From Planctomycetota bacterium (GTDB taxonomy: Bacteria > Planctomycetota > UBA1135 > JACQFD01), in NCBI GenBank assembly GCA_016200225.1, contig JACQFD010000028.1:1-64000 (forward strand): 64,000 nt of DNA. The letters run 5' to 3'. Position 1 is the first letter of the stretch; every line of letters starts with the position of its first letter. The notes beneath the pieces are model-generated. The model worked only from the letters and a program-made list of their open reading frames with translations. It had not been told where the DNA came from and made no database searches. The position numbers were made by a program, and so were the translations under genes. Shown here piece after piece: positions 35,563-45,700 of the stretch.

Positions 35563-38502
35563 TCATTTGACTTGAATCGTTAAGAATACGGCCGACGAAC
35601 TGCTGAGGTTATAAGTGTTATTACCGCCCAAATTACAGTTTGTTTCGAGCCATAGTGTCTGTGCATAATACTTATTTCCAACAATTGCGGGATTGTACGG
35701 AATCGGCGTCGTCGCGCCGCCGATTCCGGTTGAATCGCTGGTTGCGTCGAAACTATATATTTCGGCCGCATTGCTGAAATCCACTAACAAATCGACGCCG
35801 ATCCCGAACGCGTCGGTGCCGATCGGGTCTTGTGAATCCGTAATTAATAATAATCCGAGGGACTGCTGCGGAACCCGGTTTGCTCGGAAACCGAAGTAGT
35901 TATTACCGATTTGAGGCGCGCCCTCCGTGACGAGATGTTCGAATCCGGCGCAGCCGGGAGTCCCGAGTCCGTACGAAGCGACGCCCGCGGGTGCGAGTGA
36001 AATGATGTAAGCTTTTCCTTGTCCCGAGAGTGGAGCCGACGGAAGCGCCATCGGCGCGCCGGCTACAATTTCGGGGAACGGATCATTATTAAGGTACGCG
36101 AAACCGCCGACGGCGGCGCCGAAACGGTCGCCCAAGACTTCGCCTTTGATATGATAGATCGGCGTGGCCGTGTAACCGGAGACGATGTCGATATATCCAT
36201 TTCCGATTTGTTGGAAAAACGCGAACTGGTCGGCGCCCGCGGCGAAATCCGCGCGGCCGTCTTTATCGATATCGCCGGCGGGAGCGAGCGCGATGCCGAG
36301 TTGATCGAATTGCGCTCCATAATAATCGAACAGACCCGCGCCGTTCTTGCCGGAGAAAACCGTCGCGCCGCCGGTGTCGACGCCAAAATACGAATCCCGC
36401 CACGGTGTGCCGACAATCGCGTCCGCGTAACCGTCCAGGTCGACGTCGCCGACGCCGCAGACGGAGATGCCGCAGCCTGCGTTGGATTTGTTACCGCGCT
36501 GCAACACTTTTGTAATATTACCGTTGGCACCCGAGAGGAGAAATGCCGCGCCGGATTTATAACCGTTCGAATCCGTATCGTACGGCGCGCCGACGATAAT
36601 ATCGTTAACATTGTCGCCCGTCCAATCCGCCTTGAGCCCCGCCACCGAGTAGCCGAATTGTGCATAGGCGGCGCCTGCGTGCGCGTCCCAGAGGAACGAT
36701 CCGTTCACTCCCGAGTGCGCGCCAACGTAGCCCGCGAAGGATCCGTAGTAACTCGACTTCGGCGCGCCGATGACGACGTCCTCGAATCCGTCGCCGTTCA
36801 GATCGCCGGCGCCGTCGACGGCGAAACCGAAGGCATCATTAGCATTCAGACTGCCGGTCGTAAATAATATCGAAAGGCCCGCTCCGGAATAAATATTAGC
36901 ATATCCATTCGTCTGAACCGTATTGTTCGTCTGCGGCGCGCCGATGATGATATCGATTTTTCCGTCCATATTGCAGTCGCCCGCGGCCGCGGCCGAATAT
37001 CCAAATAAGTCGCCGGCGTTCGAACCGTTGAACGATGCGATGACATTGCCCGTCGCGCCCGAAATGATGTCGGCGCGCCCGGCGAATTCGTTATGAAATT
37101 GGATGCCGAGGTATAGATAATAATGCACGGCGTAGGGCGACGTGATCACGAGGTCGTCGATGCCGTCGCCGTCGACGTCGCCGACGACTTTTGTTACAAA
37201 TCCGCGCTGGTCGCCCACTGCCAGGCCGTTCACCGTCATCGCGCCGACGGCGCCGGCAAATGTATCCGAATACGTTCGCACGCAGCCGGCGGACGCAGCC
37301 GCAATGCTATTATTAGGACAGCCGATCGCGAATGTCGCGAACGCGCCGCCGAGATTGCCCGCGCCCGAGATCGACGCGCCGCAGCGCTCGCCGCCGGAGC
37401 CCGCGAGCGTGTTCATTAATATTCCGTTGAACGAATAGGTTTTAACATAACCGTTTCCCGAACCCGCGCCCGGCGCGCCGACCGCGAAGGTGGAGGAGCC
37501 GTTCAACCCGGAGTTACTACAATTCGAAACGGCCGCGCCGAATTGATCGCCCGCGGCCGCGCCGGCGAACGTGTTCGCGAGCACTTCGGTCTTGCCATGA
37601 TAAACGAGCGCGCGTCCGGTCGAATTATTATAACCGGGACAGCCCGCGATATAGTCCGCGAAGAAATCGCCGTTGGTATCGTCGACGAGCGCGACCGAAG
37701 TTCCCATGAGTTCGCCCTGCGCCGAACCGTTATGTGAAGAAATATGCACATGGGTCGATCCCGTCGAATAGATATCGACGCGCCCCGTATCCGTAAACGC
37801 GCCATTGTAATGAGGCGAACCTATCAAAACGTCGAAGTTGCCGCTGCCCGTGGTTTTGTAACCTCCGGAGACGGACCAACCGAAGTGTTGTCCCGCCTGT
37901 GCGCCCGCGTATTCGAACAATTTCGCGCCCGAAACCGAATATAAATATGCGCTGCCCGCGCCGGAGCCGCCCGCGGAATTGCGATAGGGCGCGCCGATGA
38001 TCATATTTTCGGTTCCTTGCGATCCGGCGTAGGAAATGGAATATCCAAATTCGTCGCCGGCCGACTGCCCCGCGATTTCGAACAGCGTATTTCCGTATTT
38101 CCCGGAGATAATCTTAACTTTCCCGCCGTTGATATTATTTCCCGGGTCCGCGTACGGGGCGCCGACCGCGAAATCCGCGCAGCCGTCGAAATCGACGTCG
38201 CCGATTCCCGCGACGGAAAAACCGATGCCGTCGCCGGCCTTGTCGCCGAATTGTGAAGATAACATCGAACCGTCCTTTCCGGAAATTACAGTAAATTTCC
38301 CCGCGTTGATGCCGACGGTGTCGTCGTTGGGCGACCCGACGACGATGTCGTCAAATCCGTCATGATTACAATCGCCGACGATCGCGACCGACTGGCCGAA
38401 ATTGCCGCCGAGCGCGGACCCCGGATAGGTATGAAGCGTGCTCTGCGCGGCGGCCGCGCCGGAAAATGCAATACAACCGAAAAGTATGTAGGAAAGTTTC
38501 AT
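35563..38502 (-). CDS. Secreted FG-GAP (integrin-like) beta-propeller protein
   Basis: A 979-residue exported protein. The signal peptide MKLSYILFGCIAFSGAAAAQ is followed by about 14 FG-GAP repeats, each with a calcium-type loop and a VxGxP strand, such as GDCNHDGFDDIVVGSPNDD, GDVDFDGCADFAVGAPYAD, GDLNGDGFEDVVIGAPKSS and GDVDLDGYADAIVGTPWRD. Fourteen blades would make two seven-bladed propellers. The C-terminal 130 residues begin GLGTPGCAGFEHLV, resembling a C-terminal domain common in secreted planctomycete proteins. No catalytic motif is seen; a surface or binding role is likely. The frame opens further at 38646 but the signal peptide fixes the ATG at 38502. No Shine-Dalgarno precedes it. 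Confidence 0.88.
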   Translation of the reverse strand: MKLSYILFGCIAFSGAAAAQSTLHTYPGSALGGNFGQSVAIVGDCNHDGFDDIVVGSPNDDTVGINAGKFTVISGKDGSMLSSQFGDKAGDGIGFSVAGIGDVDFDGCADFAVGAPYADPGNNINGGKVKIISGKYGNTLFEIAGQSAGDEFGYSISYAGSQGTENMIIGAPYRNSAGGSGAGSAYLYSVSGAKLFEYAGAQAGQHFGWSVSGGYKTTGSGNFDVLIGSPHYNGAFTDTGRVDIYSTGSTHVHISSHNGSAQGELMGTSVALVDDTNGDFFADYIAGCPGYNNSTGRALVYHGKTEVLANTFAGAAAGDQFGAAVSNCSNSGLNGSSTFAVGAPGAGSGNGYVKTYSFNGILMNTLAGSGGERCGASISGAGNLGGAFATFAIGCPNNSIAAASAGCVRTYSDTFAGAVGAMTVNGLAVGDQRGFVTKVVGDVDGDGIDDLVITSPYAVHYYLYLGIQFHNEFAGRADIISGATGNVIASFNGSNAGDLFGYSAAAAGDCNMDGKIDIIIGAPQTNNTVQTNGYANIYSGAGLSILFTTGSLNANDAFGFAVDGAGDLNGDGFEDVVIGAPKSSYYGSFAGYVGAHSGVNGSFLWDAHAGAAYAQFGYSVAGLKADWTGDNVNDIIVGAPYDTDSNGYKSGAAFLLSGANGNITKVLQRGNKSNAGCGISVCGVGDVDLDGYADAIVGTPWRDSYFGVDTGGATVFSGKNGAGLFDYYGAQFDQLGIALAPAGDIDKDGRADFAAGADQFAFFQQIGNGYIDIVSGYTATPIYHIKGEVLGDRFGAAVGGFAYLNNDPFPEIVAGAPMALPSAPLSGQGKAYIISLAPAGVASYGLGTPGCAGFEHLVTEGAPQIGNNYFGFRANRVPQQSLGLLLITDSQDPIGTDAFGIGVDLLVDFSNAAEIYSFDATSDSTGIGGATTPIPYNPAIVGNKYYAQTLWLETNCNLGGNNTYNLSSSSAVFLTIQVK

Positions 38503-38776
38503 CGCTAAATTTGGAAATATTTGGAAACGGTTCGAATGGAAAAGGATGGACGCAGGCGCGGCTCGATCATTAATATAAATATCCCGGCATTCCGCGATTC
38601 GCGGCCGACGGATGCGAGAGCGCGGCACGGACAAGTACCGCGGCAACCCCCGCCGCCGGCGGCGGACGATGTTTCAAATCGCGAGGGGACGCCTGCGAGC
38701 GGCCGCCTATTTTCTTTTGCAACTCCCCGTTTCGATTGTTACGCCAAATCCAATTTTCAAAGCGGCCTCGGCGATA

Positions 38777-39910
38777 TTATTTAGATCCCATCTCCCGCAT
38801 CAACGCTTCGCCAAAGTTGCGAAACTGCCACGGCGAGAGTCCGGGGGCCCGCGAGAGTTCCTCGAGCGTCGCCGGCGGATTCTTCGCCAAAAATTCGAGC
38901 GTCCGGCGATGCACAATAAATACGGCGTCCAATTGATATTGAACCGACTTGCGCGTCCGCCATCGTTTAAGTTGTTCGTGCCGCATCCACTGCTCTTCGC
39001 TGAACGCGGGCGCCGCCCGGCGCGGAATCCACGGACCCTGCTCGCGCGCCCTCGCGAGCGCCGCGAGCGCGGGACGGCCGAATTGTTCTTTTAACTTATA
39101 CGTCAGCGCGCGGACGCCGGCGAGTTCGTGTTCGTCGCGGGGATGGATGCGCGCGAGTAAAACTAATAATTCGTTCGGTATGATCCGAAACGGAGCCAAA
39201 TCGGCCTCGCCGGCGACGCGCTCGCGCTCGAGATACAATTCCCGGAGCGCCGCGAGTCCGCGCGGATCGAGTTCGTCGGCGCCGCGGATACTTAAACAGT
39301 CCGCGGGATCCACCGTCCGGACGCGCGGCGCCGACGCCTCCGTTCGCATGCATTCGTATCGAAACAATTCGATGCGATCCCCCGCCGCGAGTTCGCGCTC
39401 GAGATCCCGCGCCAGTCTTAACAAATGCCGCGTGTCTTCCCGGGCATATAACAATTGTTCGTTCGTGAGGGGGCGGCGGCTCCAATCGGACTTTTGTTGC
39501 GATTTGTCAAGTTGGATTCCATAACGATCGCGCAGGACGTTCGCGAGCCCTGGAGTTTTGGAGCCGAGAATGGAGACGGCGAGTCTCGTATCGAATAGAT
39601 TCTTAATTTCCGGAACGCCCGCGGCCTTCAATAGTTGAATATCATATTCCGCGTCGTGAAACACTTTTCGAATCCGCGGGCTCGCGAACGCGGGCGCCAG
39701 CGCCGCGAGATCGAGTTGCGCGAGCGGATCGATCAGATAATCCGACGCCTCCGTCGAAATCTGAATTAAACATACTTTTTCGCGATATGAATAATACGAA
39801 TCGGCCTCGGTATCGACCGCGATTTCGCCGTGGGAGGCCAATTCGGCGGCGAAGTGCTCGAATGCCCGCGGATCGTTGACGAATTTTGGAGGTGCCGGTG
39901 CTTCTGCCAT
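38777..39910 (-). CDS. rnd: Ribonuclease D
   Basis: A 3'-5' exoribonuclease of 377 residues for tRNA and small RNA maturation. The DEDDy catalytic residues are visible in AVDTEADSYY, VFHDAEYDIQLL and YAREDTRHL, in the expected order within residues 20-190. HRDC-type helical regions follow at about 210-290 and 310-375. It lacks a signal peptide. The 274 bases to the next gene on the same strand hold a GC palindrome but no gene. Confidence 0.93.
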   Translation of the reverse strand: MAEAPAPPKFVNDPRAFEHFAAELASHGEIAVDTEADSYYSYREKVCLIQISTEASDYLIDPLAQLDLAALAPAFASPRIRKVFHDAEYDIQLLKAAGVPEIKNLFDTRLAVSILGSKTPGLANVLRDRYGIQLDKSQQKSDWSRRPLTNEQLLYAREDTRHLLRLARDLERELAAGDRIELFRYECMRTEASAPRVRTVDPADCLSIRGADELDPRGLAALRELYLERERVAGEADLAPFRIIPNELLVLLARIHPRDEHELAGVRALTYKLKEQFGRPALAALARAREQGPWIPRRAAPAFSEEQWMRHEQLKRWRTRKSVQYQLDAVFIVHRRTLEFLAKNPPATLEELSRAPGLSPWQFRNFGEALMREMGSK

Positions 39911-40295
39911 CGCCTCCGATCTTATCCGTTCGGCGACTCTGAAGGTCGTCAGGAACGCGCGGTCGGTCGGCCGCCCCTTCCACGCGATTTCGCTGCCACA
40001 ACCCCCAACGCGCCAGCAATTTCAAGCCGACTTTCGACGCGACACCGCTTTGCGACTTATCACGAATCCCGACGGGCGTACGCCGCGGTTGTCGTCAAGA
40101 CCCGCGTCGGACGCGTGGCGTGCGCGCGGAACTTCACTTTTGCATCTGGTCAAAATTTTGTTGGCGTTGTAACTTTTTTCTTCTGCGCGGCTTGTCCCAC
40201 AAGCATCCGCGTTCTGGAAAGACCTCACCCCCAATTTCCGCAAGCCGCCGCGTATCCACGCGACGACACACCCCCCTCTCCTCAGGAGTACAACA
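39911..40295. other. Intergenic region upstream of ASPIC/UnbV gene
   Basis: These 385 bases divide rnd from the divergent VCBS gene. No coding frame is convincing. An AT-rich stretch near 40139-40175 is the likely promoter zone for the rightward gene, but no clear -35/-10 pair was found. At 40284-40288 AGGAG stands seven bases before the ATG, one of the few canonical Shine-Dalgarno sites in the window. Confidence 0.5.
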
Positions 40296-42227
40296 ATGAG
40301 CGCCTTGCTAATATTTTCCGCATTTTGGGGATACGCTCCGGCAGCGTTCGCGCTGCCTCCCCAAGGCCAGCTTCCCGGCACTTTTATAGAAGTTACAAAA
40401 AAGGCCGCGCAGGATCCTTTAAATCCGGGAATCAATTTTGTTTATAAAGACATGGACCCGCTCGTTCACGAAGAGGCGGGCGGCGTCGCGATCGGCGACT
40501 TCGACGCGGACGGCTGGCTCGACGTTTTCCTGCCTAATAATAAAAATCGCGCGAATCAACTTTACAAAAATCTCGGCAACGGCAAGTTCTCGGAAGTCGC
40601 GGCATCCCACCACGTCGACGATCCGTCGAGCGCGAGCGCGTGCGGACTTTTCGTCGATTATGATAATGATGGCGACCTCGACATATTTGTAGCATGCCAT
40701 CTCGGCGGCCCCGGCGCCCCCCTTGGCGGCTCGGCGCTCAAATTGTTCCGAAATAAAGGATCCGCGGGCGGCTACGACTTCGTCGACGTGACGCCGCAGT
40801 CCGGATTTGTATTCAAAGCGACCCAAAAGGACACGACGCAGGGATTCTCGGCCGGCGCGTGCGCGGGCGACTACGACATCGACGGAAACGTCGATCTTTT
40901 CATTGCATGGAACAACGGCACGTACGGCACGCACCACGAACAGAATCGGTTATTTCACAATTCACCGAATCCCACGCAGGGCGATCCGAACGATCCTAAC
41001 TATTCGCCGCGCCGGTTCGTCGACGCGACGCTCGGTTCCGGAATTGATAATATATATTTAGGCAACTCGTGGCAGCCCGTCTGGCTCGATATCAATCGCG
41101 ACGGCTACCCCGACCTGCACGTCAACGTCGATTTCTATTTCGACCGCATGTTCCTGAATATGAAAGATGGAACATTTAACGAAATCTCGACCTCGATCGG
41201 CATGAACGGCAACCCGCCCGAAGAATTGAATGAAATGGGCTGCGCGCTCGGCGATTTCGATAATGATCTCGACATCGACCTGCACTTGACCAACATGGCG
41301 ATGATGATGGACGGCATGGAGATGGGGATGGATCGTTTATATCGAAACGACTCCGTCGCCGGAAACATGGCGTTTGTCGACGTCGCGATGGACTCCGATG
41401 CCGCCGAGTCGATTTTCGGCTGGGGCGACACGTTCTTCGATTTCGATAACGACGGCGATCTCGATCACGCGACGGTTTCGGGTTACGAACATAATATGGA
41501 TATGGTTTATACCAATACGCTCAGCATGAGCATGTATCCGATGCCCGGAATGGACAACATGGGCATCATGTTCGAGAACATCAACGCGCTCGCTCCGGAG
41601 TTTACAAAAGTCGGCGACCCCGACGGCGACTCGGGACGCGGACTCGTCGCGTTCGATTACAACGGCGACGGCAGGCTCGATCTGTTCGAAACGCGCAGCG
41701 GCGAAATCAGCCTGCCCGCGGGATTATTCATGAATACGATTGCATATAACAACGACTGGCTCGAAGTCGATCTCGTCCGGCAGGGCGGAAGTCTTAATAT
41801 TGCCGGCGCGGATATTTATCTTAAGCAAATGGGCAAGGCGCAGATGCGCGAAGTCACCGTCGGTTCGAGCTATCTATCGCAGGAACCGTCGCGTCAGCAC
41901 TTCGGCCTCGGCCAGGGCGGCGCGTCGACGTTCGAGTGGATCGTGGTTCGCTGGCCGTCGAGCGGCAAGTGTCAAATTGTGCGAAATGTACAATTTAACG
42001 CTCATAACACGATTGTTGAAAACGCAATGGACGACCGCGGCGACATCGACGGCGACGGACACGTCGACGGCACCGACGCATGGCTCCTCTATCTGATGGT
42101 GTTCCGCTCGAAAGTTTATCACGCTGTTTATGGTGAACTCCCCGGAATGCTCACCGGCGACATCGACGGCAACGGAATCGTCGATATTAACGATTTCAAC
42201 GCCTGGTTCACGATGCCGCAACATTAA
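40296..42227 (+). CDS. Secreted VCBS/FG-GAP, ASPIC/UnbV protein with dockerin-like C-terminus
   Basis: A 643-residue exported protein. The signal peptide ends near FALPPQG (residue 21). VCBS-type repeats with DxDxDGxxD loops follow, for example GDFDADGWLDVFLPN, VDYDNDGDLDIFVA, FDFDNDGDLDHATV and FDYNGDGRLDLFE. Near residues 490-570 lies an ASPIC/UnbV domain, recognised by REVTVGSSYLSQEPSRQHFGLG. The last 60 residues contain two EF-hand-like loops, DIDGDGHVDGTDAWLLYLM and DIDGNGIVDINDFNAWF, which pair as in a type I dockerin. Methionine is unusually frequent at residues 325-430. Function unknown; surface recognition is likely. Confidence 0.88.
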   Translation: MSALLIFSAFWGYAPAAFALPPQGQLPGTFIEVTKKAAQDPLNPGINFVYKDMDPLVHEEAGGVAIGDFDADGWLDVFLPNNKNRANQLYKNLGNGKFSEVAASHHVDDPSSASACGLFVDYDNDGDLDIFVACHLGGPGAPLGGSALKLFRNKGSAGGYDFVDVTPQSGFVFKATQKDTTQGFSAGACAGDYDIDGNVDLFIAWNNGTYGTHHEQNRLFHNSPNPTQGDPNDPNYSPRRFVDATLGSGIDNIYLGNSWQPVWLDINRDGYPDLHVNVDFYFDRMFLNMKDGTFNEISTSIGMNGNPPEELNEMGCALGDFDNDLDIDLHLTNMAMMMDGMEMGMDRLYRNDSVAGNMAFVDVAMDSDAAESIFGWGDTFFDFDNDGDLDHATVSGYEHNMDMVYTNTLSMSMYPMPGMDNMGIMFENINALAPEFTKVGDPDGDSGRGLVAFDYNGDGRLDLFETRSGEISLPAGLFMNTIAYNNDWLEVDLVRQGGSLNIAGADIYLKQMGKAQMREVTVGSSYLSQEPSRQHFGLGQGGASTFEWIVVRWPSSGKCQIVRNVQFNAHNTIVENAMDDRGDIDGDGHVDGTDAWLLYLMVFRSKVYHAVYGELPGMLTGDIDGNGIVDINDFNAWFTMPQH

Positions 42228-42255
42228 GGCCAGACATTTCGGTTCTTGTTTAAGA

Positions 42256-42290
42256 GAAGCGCCGGCGCGAGTCGGCGCTTCTTTTGTTTA
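42256..42290 (+). terminator. Rho-independent terminator after the ASPIC/UnbV gene
   Basis: Stem GAAGCGCCG (42256-42264) pairs with CGGCGCTTC (42273-42281), followed by TTTTGTTTA. It lies 29 bases after the stop codon at 42227 and ends that transcript. Confidence 0.85.
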
Positions 42291-42719
42291 TATACATATA
42301 TTTTGGAAATAGAGGTGGATATTGCGGGCGGCGGGCTCCGCGGCGCGGCGCAGCGGCGATGCTCCGGCCACGCCCTGTCGCGACCCGCACGCCAGCGCGT
42401 GGCACACACTCGACGCGACGGGGCGTCGCCTTCGCCGCCGCTGTCTAGCGCCACGGACCCGCCGCCCGCCAGTTCCTATGATAACACTTAACACTAATAC
42501 ACGCGGCTGCTCGGCCATGCCGGCGGGCCGATGTCCGGGGGCCGCATGCGCGGCCCCCGGACAATTCGCCCGTCGCGGCATCGCCTCGCCGTCAGTGATC
42601 CTGGCCGCATGACGCGCGCACTTAGTTAGCGTTCCTATCGTTAGTGTCAGAGCGGGGGACGCGAGGCGGTCGCGGGACGCGCCACGGAGCCCGCCCCGCG
42701 TTCTAAACTCTTTAACTAA
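42291..42719. other. GC-rich intergenic region with repeated words
   Basis: No gene is seen in these 429 bases. Composition is very GC-rich without the AT-rich words typical of local genes. It contains a strong palindrome (separate entry), two copies of GCGCCACGGA followed by C-rich sequence (near 42448 and 42679), two copies of GTTCCTAT, and inverted ACACTAA/TTAGTGT at 42491-42497 and 42641-42647. It separates two convergent genes, so its role is not promoter supply for either. Confidence 0.5.
42532..42563. repeat. Perfect 14-bp-arm palindrome
   Basis: TGTCCGGGGGCCGC (42532-42545) and GCGGCCCCCGGACA (42550-42563) flank the loop ATGC. The hairpin is very stable but lacks a T-run on either strand, so it is not a standard intrinsic terminator. 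It may be a transcription barrier, a protein site or part of a degraded mobile element. Confidence 0.7.
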
Positions 42720-45700
42720 TTATCTCCTTTCCAAATCCTTTAAATTATATAATACGCCATTCTTAACGACCGACTTTACAGTTTCTGAATTACGAATCTG
42801 CTCCATCGGGTTTTTCTCTAAAATAATGAAATCCGCCAATTTCCCGATTTCGATCGATCCTAAATCGCCGTCAAGTCCAAGTGTCTGTGCGGGAGCGAGA
42901 GTCGATGCGCGAATTGCTTGTAATGGCGTCATTCCCCCTTGAACCATGGTCCACATTTCCCAATGCGGACCGAGCCCTTGCATCTGGCCGTGGCCGCCCA
43001 TGCAGACGCGTCCGCCGGCGTCTACAATTTTCTTCGCGCCGGCGGCGACGTCGATGTGGTGCCAGTCTTCATCGGTTGCCATGACGGCGCGGATGCGGGC
43101 TTTGCCGTCGACGACGCCTTGGGGAACATATTTTAATAATCGTTCGTTTTTCCAGACTTCGTCGTGTTGATAATACCACAATTCGCCCCAAAGGCCGCCA
43201 TACGCAACAAGGAGCGTGGGAGTGTACGACGTGCCGGACTTTGCAAATAATTCGACAACGTCTTTGTGCAACGGCGCGACGGGCAGCGCGTGTTCGATGG
43301 TGGTGTGTCCGTCGAGAATCATACTCATATTCGACTCGAGATCGCCGCCGCCCTCGGGAACGACCATCATTTGTTCCTCGCGCGCCGCCTGCAGAATCCA
43401 CTGGCGCTGCTCGCGTTTCGGTTGCATGTAGGATTTAACAGAAAACGCGCCGAGCGCTTTCATTCGCCGAAGATGTTTCCGCGCGTCGTCGAGGTTATTA
43501 ACAATTGCGCGGCCGGGCGTATCCGCGCCGTATAGTATAAATCCAGTCGAGAAAATGCGCGGCCCCACCATGAATCCCGCCTCCACCATTTCCGCTTGTG
43601 TAAACACTTCATGCGAGCTCGCGGAGGGGTCGTGGGTCGACGTGACGCCGTAGGCCAGATTCGCCAAATACTTCCATGGGCGTTTCGTTAATATATCCGA
43701 TGTGGAATAATGAAGATGCGCGTGCTCGTCGAACATGCCGGGCATGATTGTGGCGCCCGCACAATCTACAATTTCGGCGCCCGCGGGAACCGAAGGCGGA
43801 TCAAAACGGCCGACCGAGCGGATGCGGTCGCCGTCGACCACGATCGCGCCGTTCTCGATCACTTCGTCGCCTTTCATGCTAATAATTCGCGCATTGACGT
43901 AGGCCGCGACGCGCGACGGCCTCGCGCGCGGCACATTTAATACAATTTCGATCGCGTCGGACTTCGGAAGCGCCGCCGGTTTCTTATCATCTTTCTTTGG
44001 ATCTTTAGTATCTTCTTTTGAAGCCGCCGGTTCGGGGAGCGCGTCCCGCATCGAAATCCGGTGGTAGGTCGGTCCGTAAATCCATGTTAATGTTTTTCCG
44101 CCGTCCGCGAAATTGACGAATTCTCCGCCGTCGTCGGTGAGTCTGGCGATCGGGACGACACAATTATCGAGATTGATTTCGACTGTCTGCGCGCCGGCGC
44201 GCGGGAACGCCGCGAGATACGCATTGTGCAATTCGCTGATCATTAACCAATTCTCGTCGGGCGAAACTGTAACTTCCTCCGCGCGCGAGAACCGCAGATG
44301 CGTGCGGCGGTCCATGCCGTCGATTTGTATCGACGCAAGCACGGTTTTTTCACCTTCGCCCGCCTTCCCCGCCGGTTCGTCGTCGATAAAATAGATACGT
44401 TTCCCGTCGTTACTAAACGTGGGCCGCGACATGCGGCGGTTGGTGCCTCGATTCTTGACACTTGTTACATAATGCGACGCGCCGCCGCCGGCGTCGATCC
44501 AGTGAATCTCAAGATATAATTCCGCGGCCGGATCGTCGTCGCGCAACGTCGCGCCGCTTCCCTTCAAAAATACAATTTTCTTGCCGTCGGCCGAAAAGGA
44601 TGGATTTGCATATTGCGCGGGAATCGTCGTCACCTGGCGCGCCGAACTTCCGTCCGCGTTCGCGACCCAGACGGCGCCGGATTTTTCGCCGAATGTAACA
44701 AAAGTAAGTTTGTCGCCGTCGGCGGAAAATGAGGGGCAGAATTCGAGATCCTCCTGCGCCGTCAGCCGGCGGGGCGTTCCGCCCGGCATCGGCATGTGAT
44801 ATAAATGTCCGAGCGCGCTGAATACTAATTTTTTCGAATCGGGCGACTCGACCGGCCAGCGCAGAATGCGCGCGCGCACGTCGTCGTTCGCGGCTTTTTT
44901 ATTAAATCGCACGGCATCGGCGACGCGCTGCTCGACGTCGGCCGAGAACGGAATCGGCGTCCGCGCGCCCCCAAGAACGCTAAATTTCCAAATCTTACCT
45001 TCGGCCGTCGCGATAATGAATTTTCCGTCGGGCGTCCAATTGTAACCTGGAAACGTCCCGTGAAATGCAAAGCCTTCCTGCATATCGCGTTCGACGTCCT
45101 CCGCGACGACGCGCGTCGCGCCCGACGCGAGGTCCATCGTTTCGATCCGCGTTTTTGCGCGTACACGGCGCGTGAACGCGAGCGAATTTCCGTCGGGCGA
45201 AACCATCGGCGCCGCGGCGCCTCCATACTCGCTCGTTAATTGTATAGTTTGTCCGCCCTGCCGGTCGAATCGTTTGATCTGCCAGATTCCTTCATTAATA
45301 TTCCGCGAATATTTATATCTCGATTCGCGCGCGGAAAAATAAATGAACCGCCCGTCGCGCGAAAATACCGGATCCGCGGCGTCGGGCTGCTCGTCTTTTT
45401 TTGTAATTTGCACTCCCCCGCCGCCGCGCACATGCCACATCCACAATTCGACGGTGCCGAGCGAGGAAGTGTCGGTGAGGCGTTTGCGGGCGATGATATA
45501 TTGTCCGTCGGGCGACCACGACGGCGCGCTGACGGAACTTCCTTTTTCACTACTGATCACGCGCGCGTTTTTTCCTTCAATATCGCAAATCCAGATGTTC
45601 TCGAGCCCGTTGCGATCGCTCGCGAACGCGATCCACTTTCCGTCGGGACTGAAACGCGGCTGCGCGTCGTAGGCCGCGCCCGACGTGATGCGCGCGGCTT

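Noticed and set aside
42288-42612. Open frames of about 95 codons on both strands after the ASPIC/UnbV gene
   Set aside because: Composition is pure GC drift with Arg/Pro/Ala bias, the frames span a palindrome and no start signal is present.
42470-42660. Integron attC site
   Set aside because: Words like ACTTAAC and GTTAGTG hinted at attC arms, but no proper GTTRRRY/RYYYAAC pair in the right order, no integrase and no cassette genes are present.
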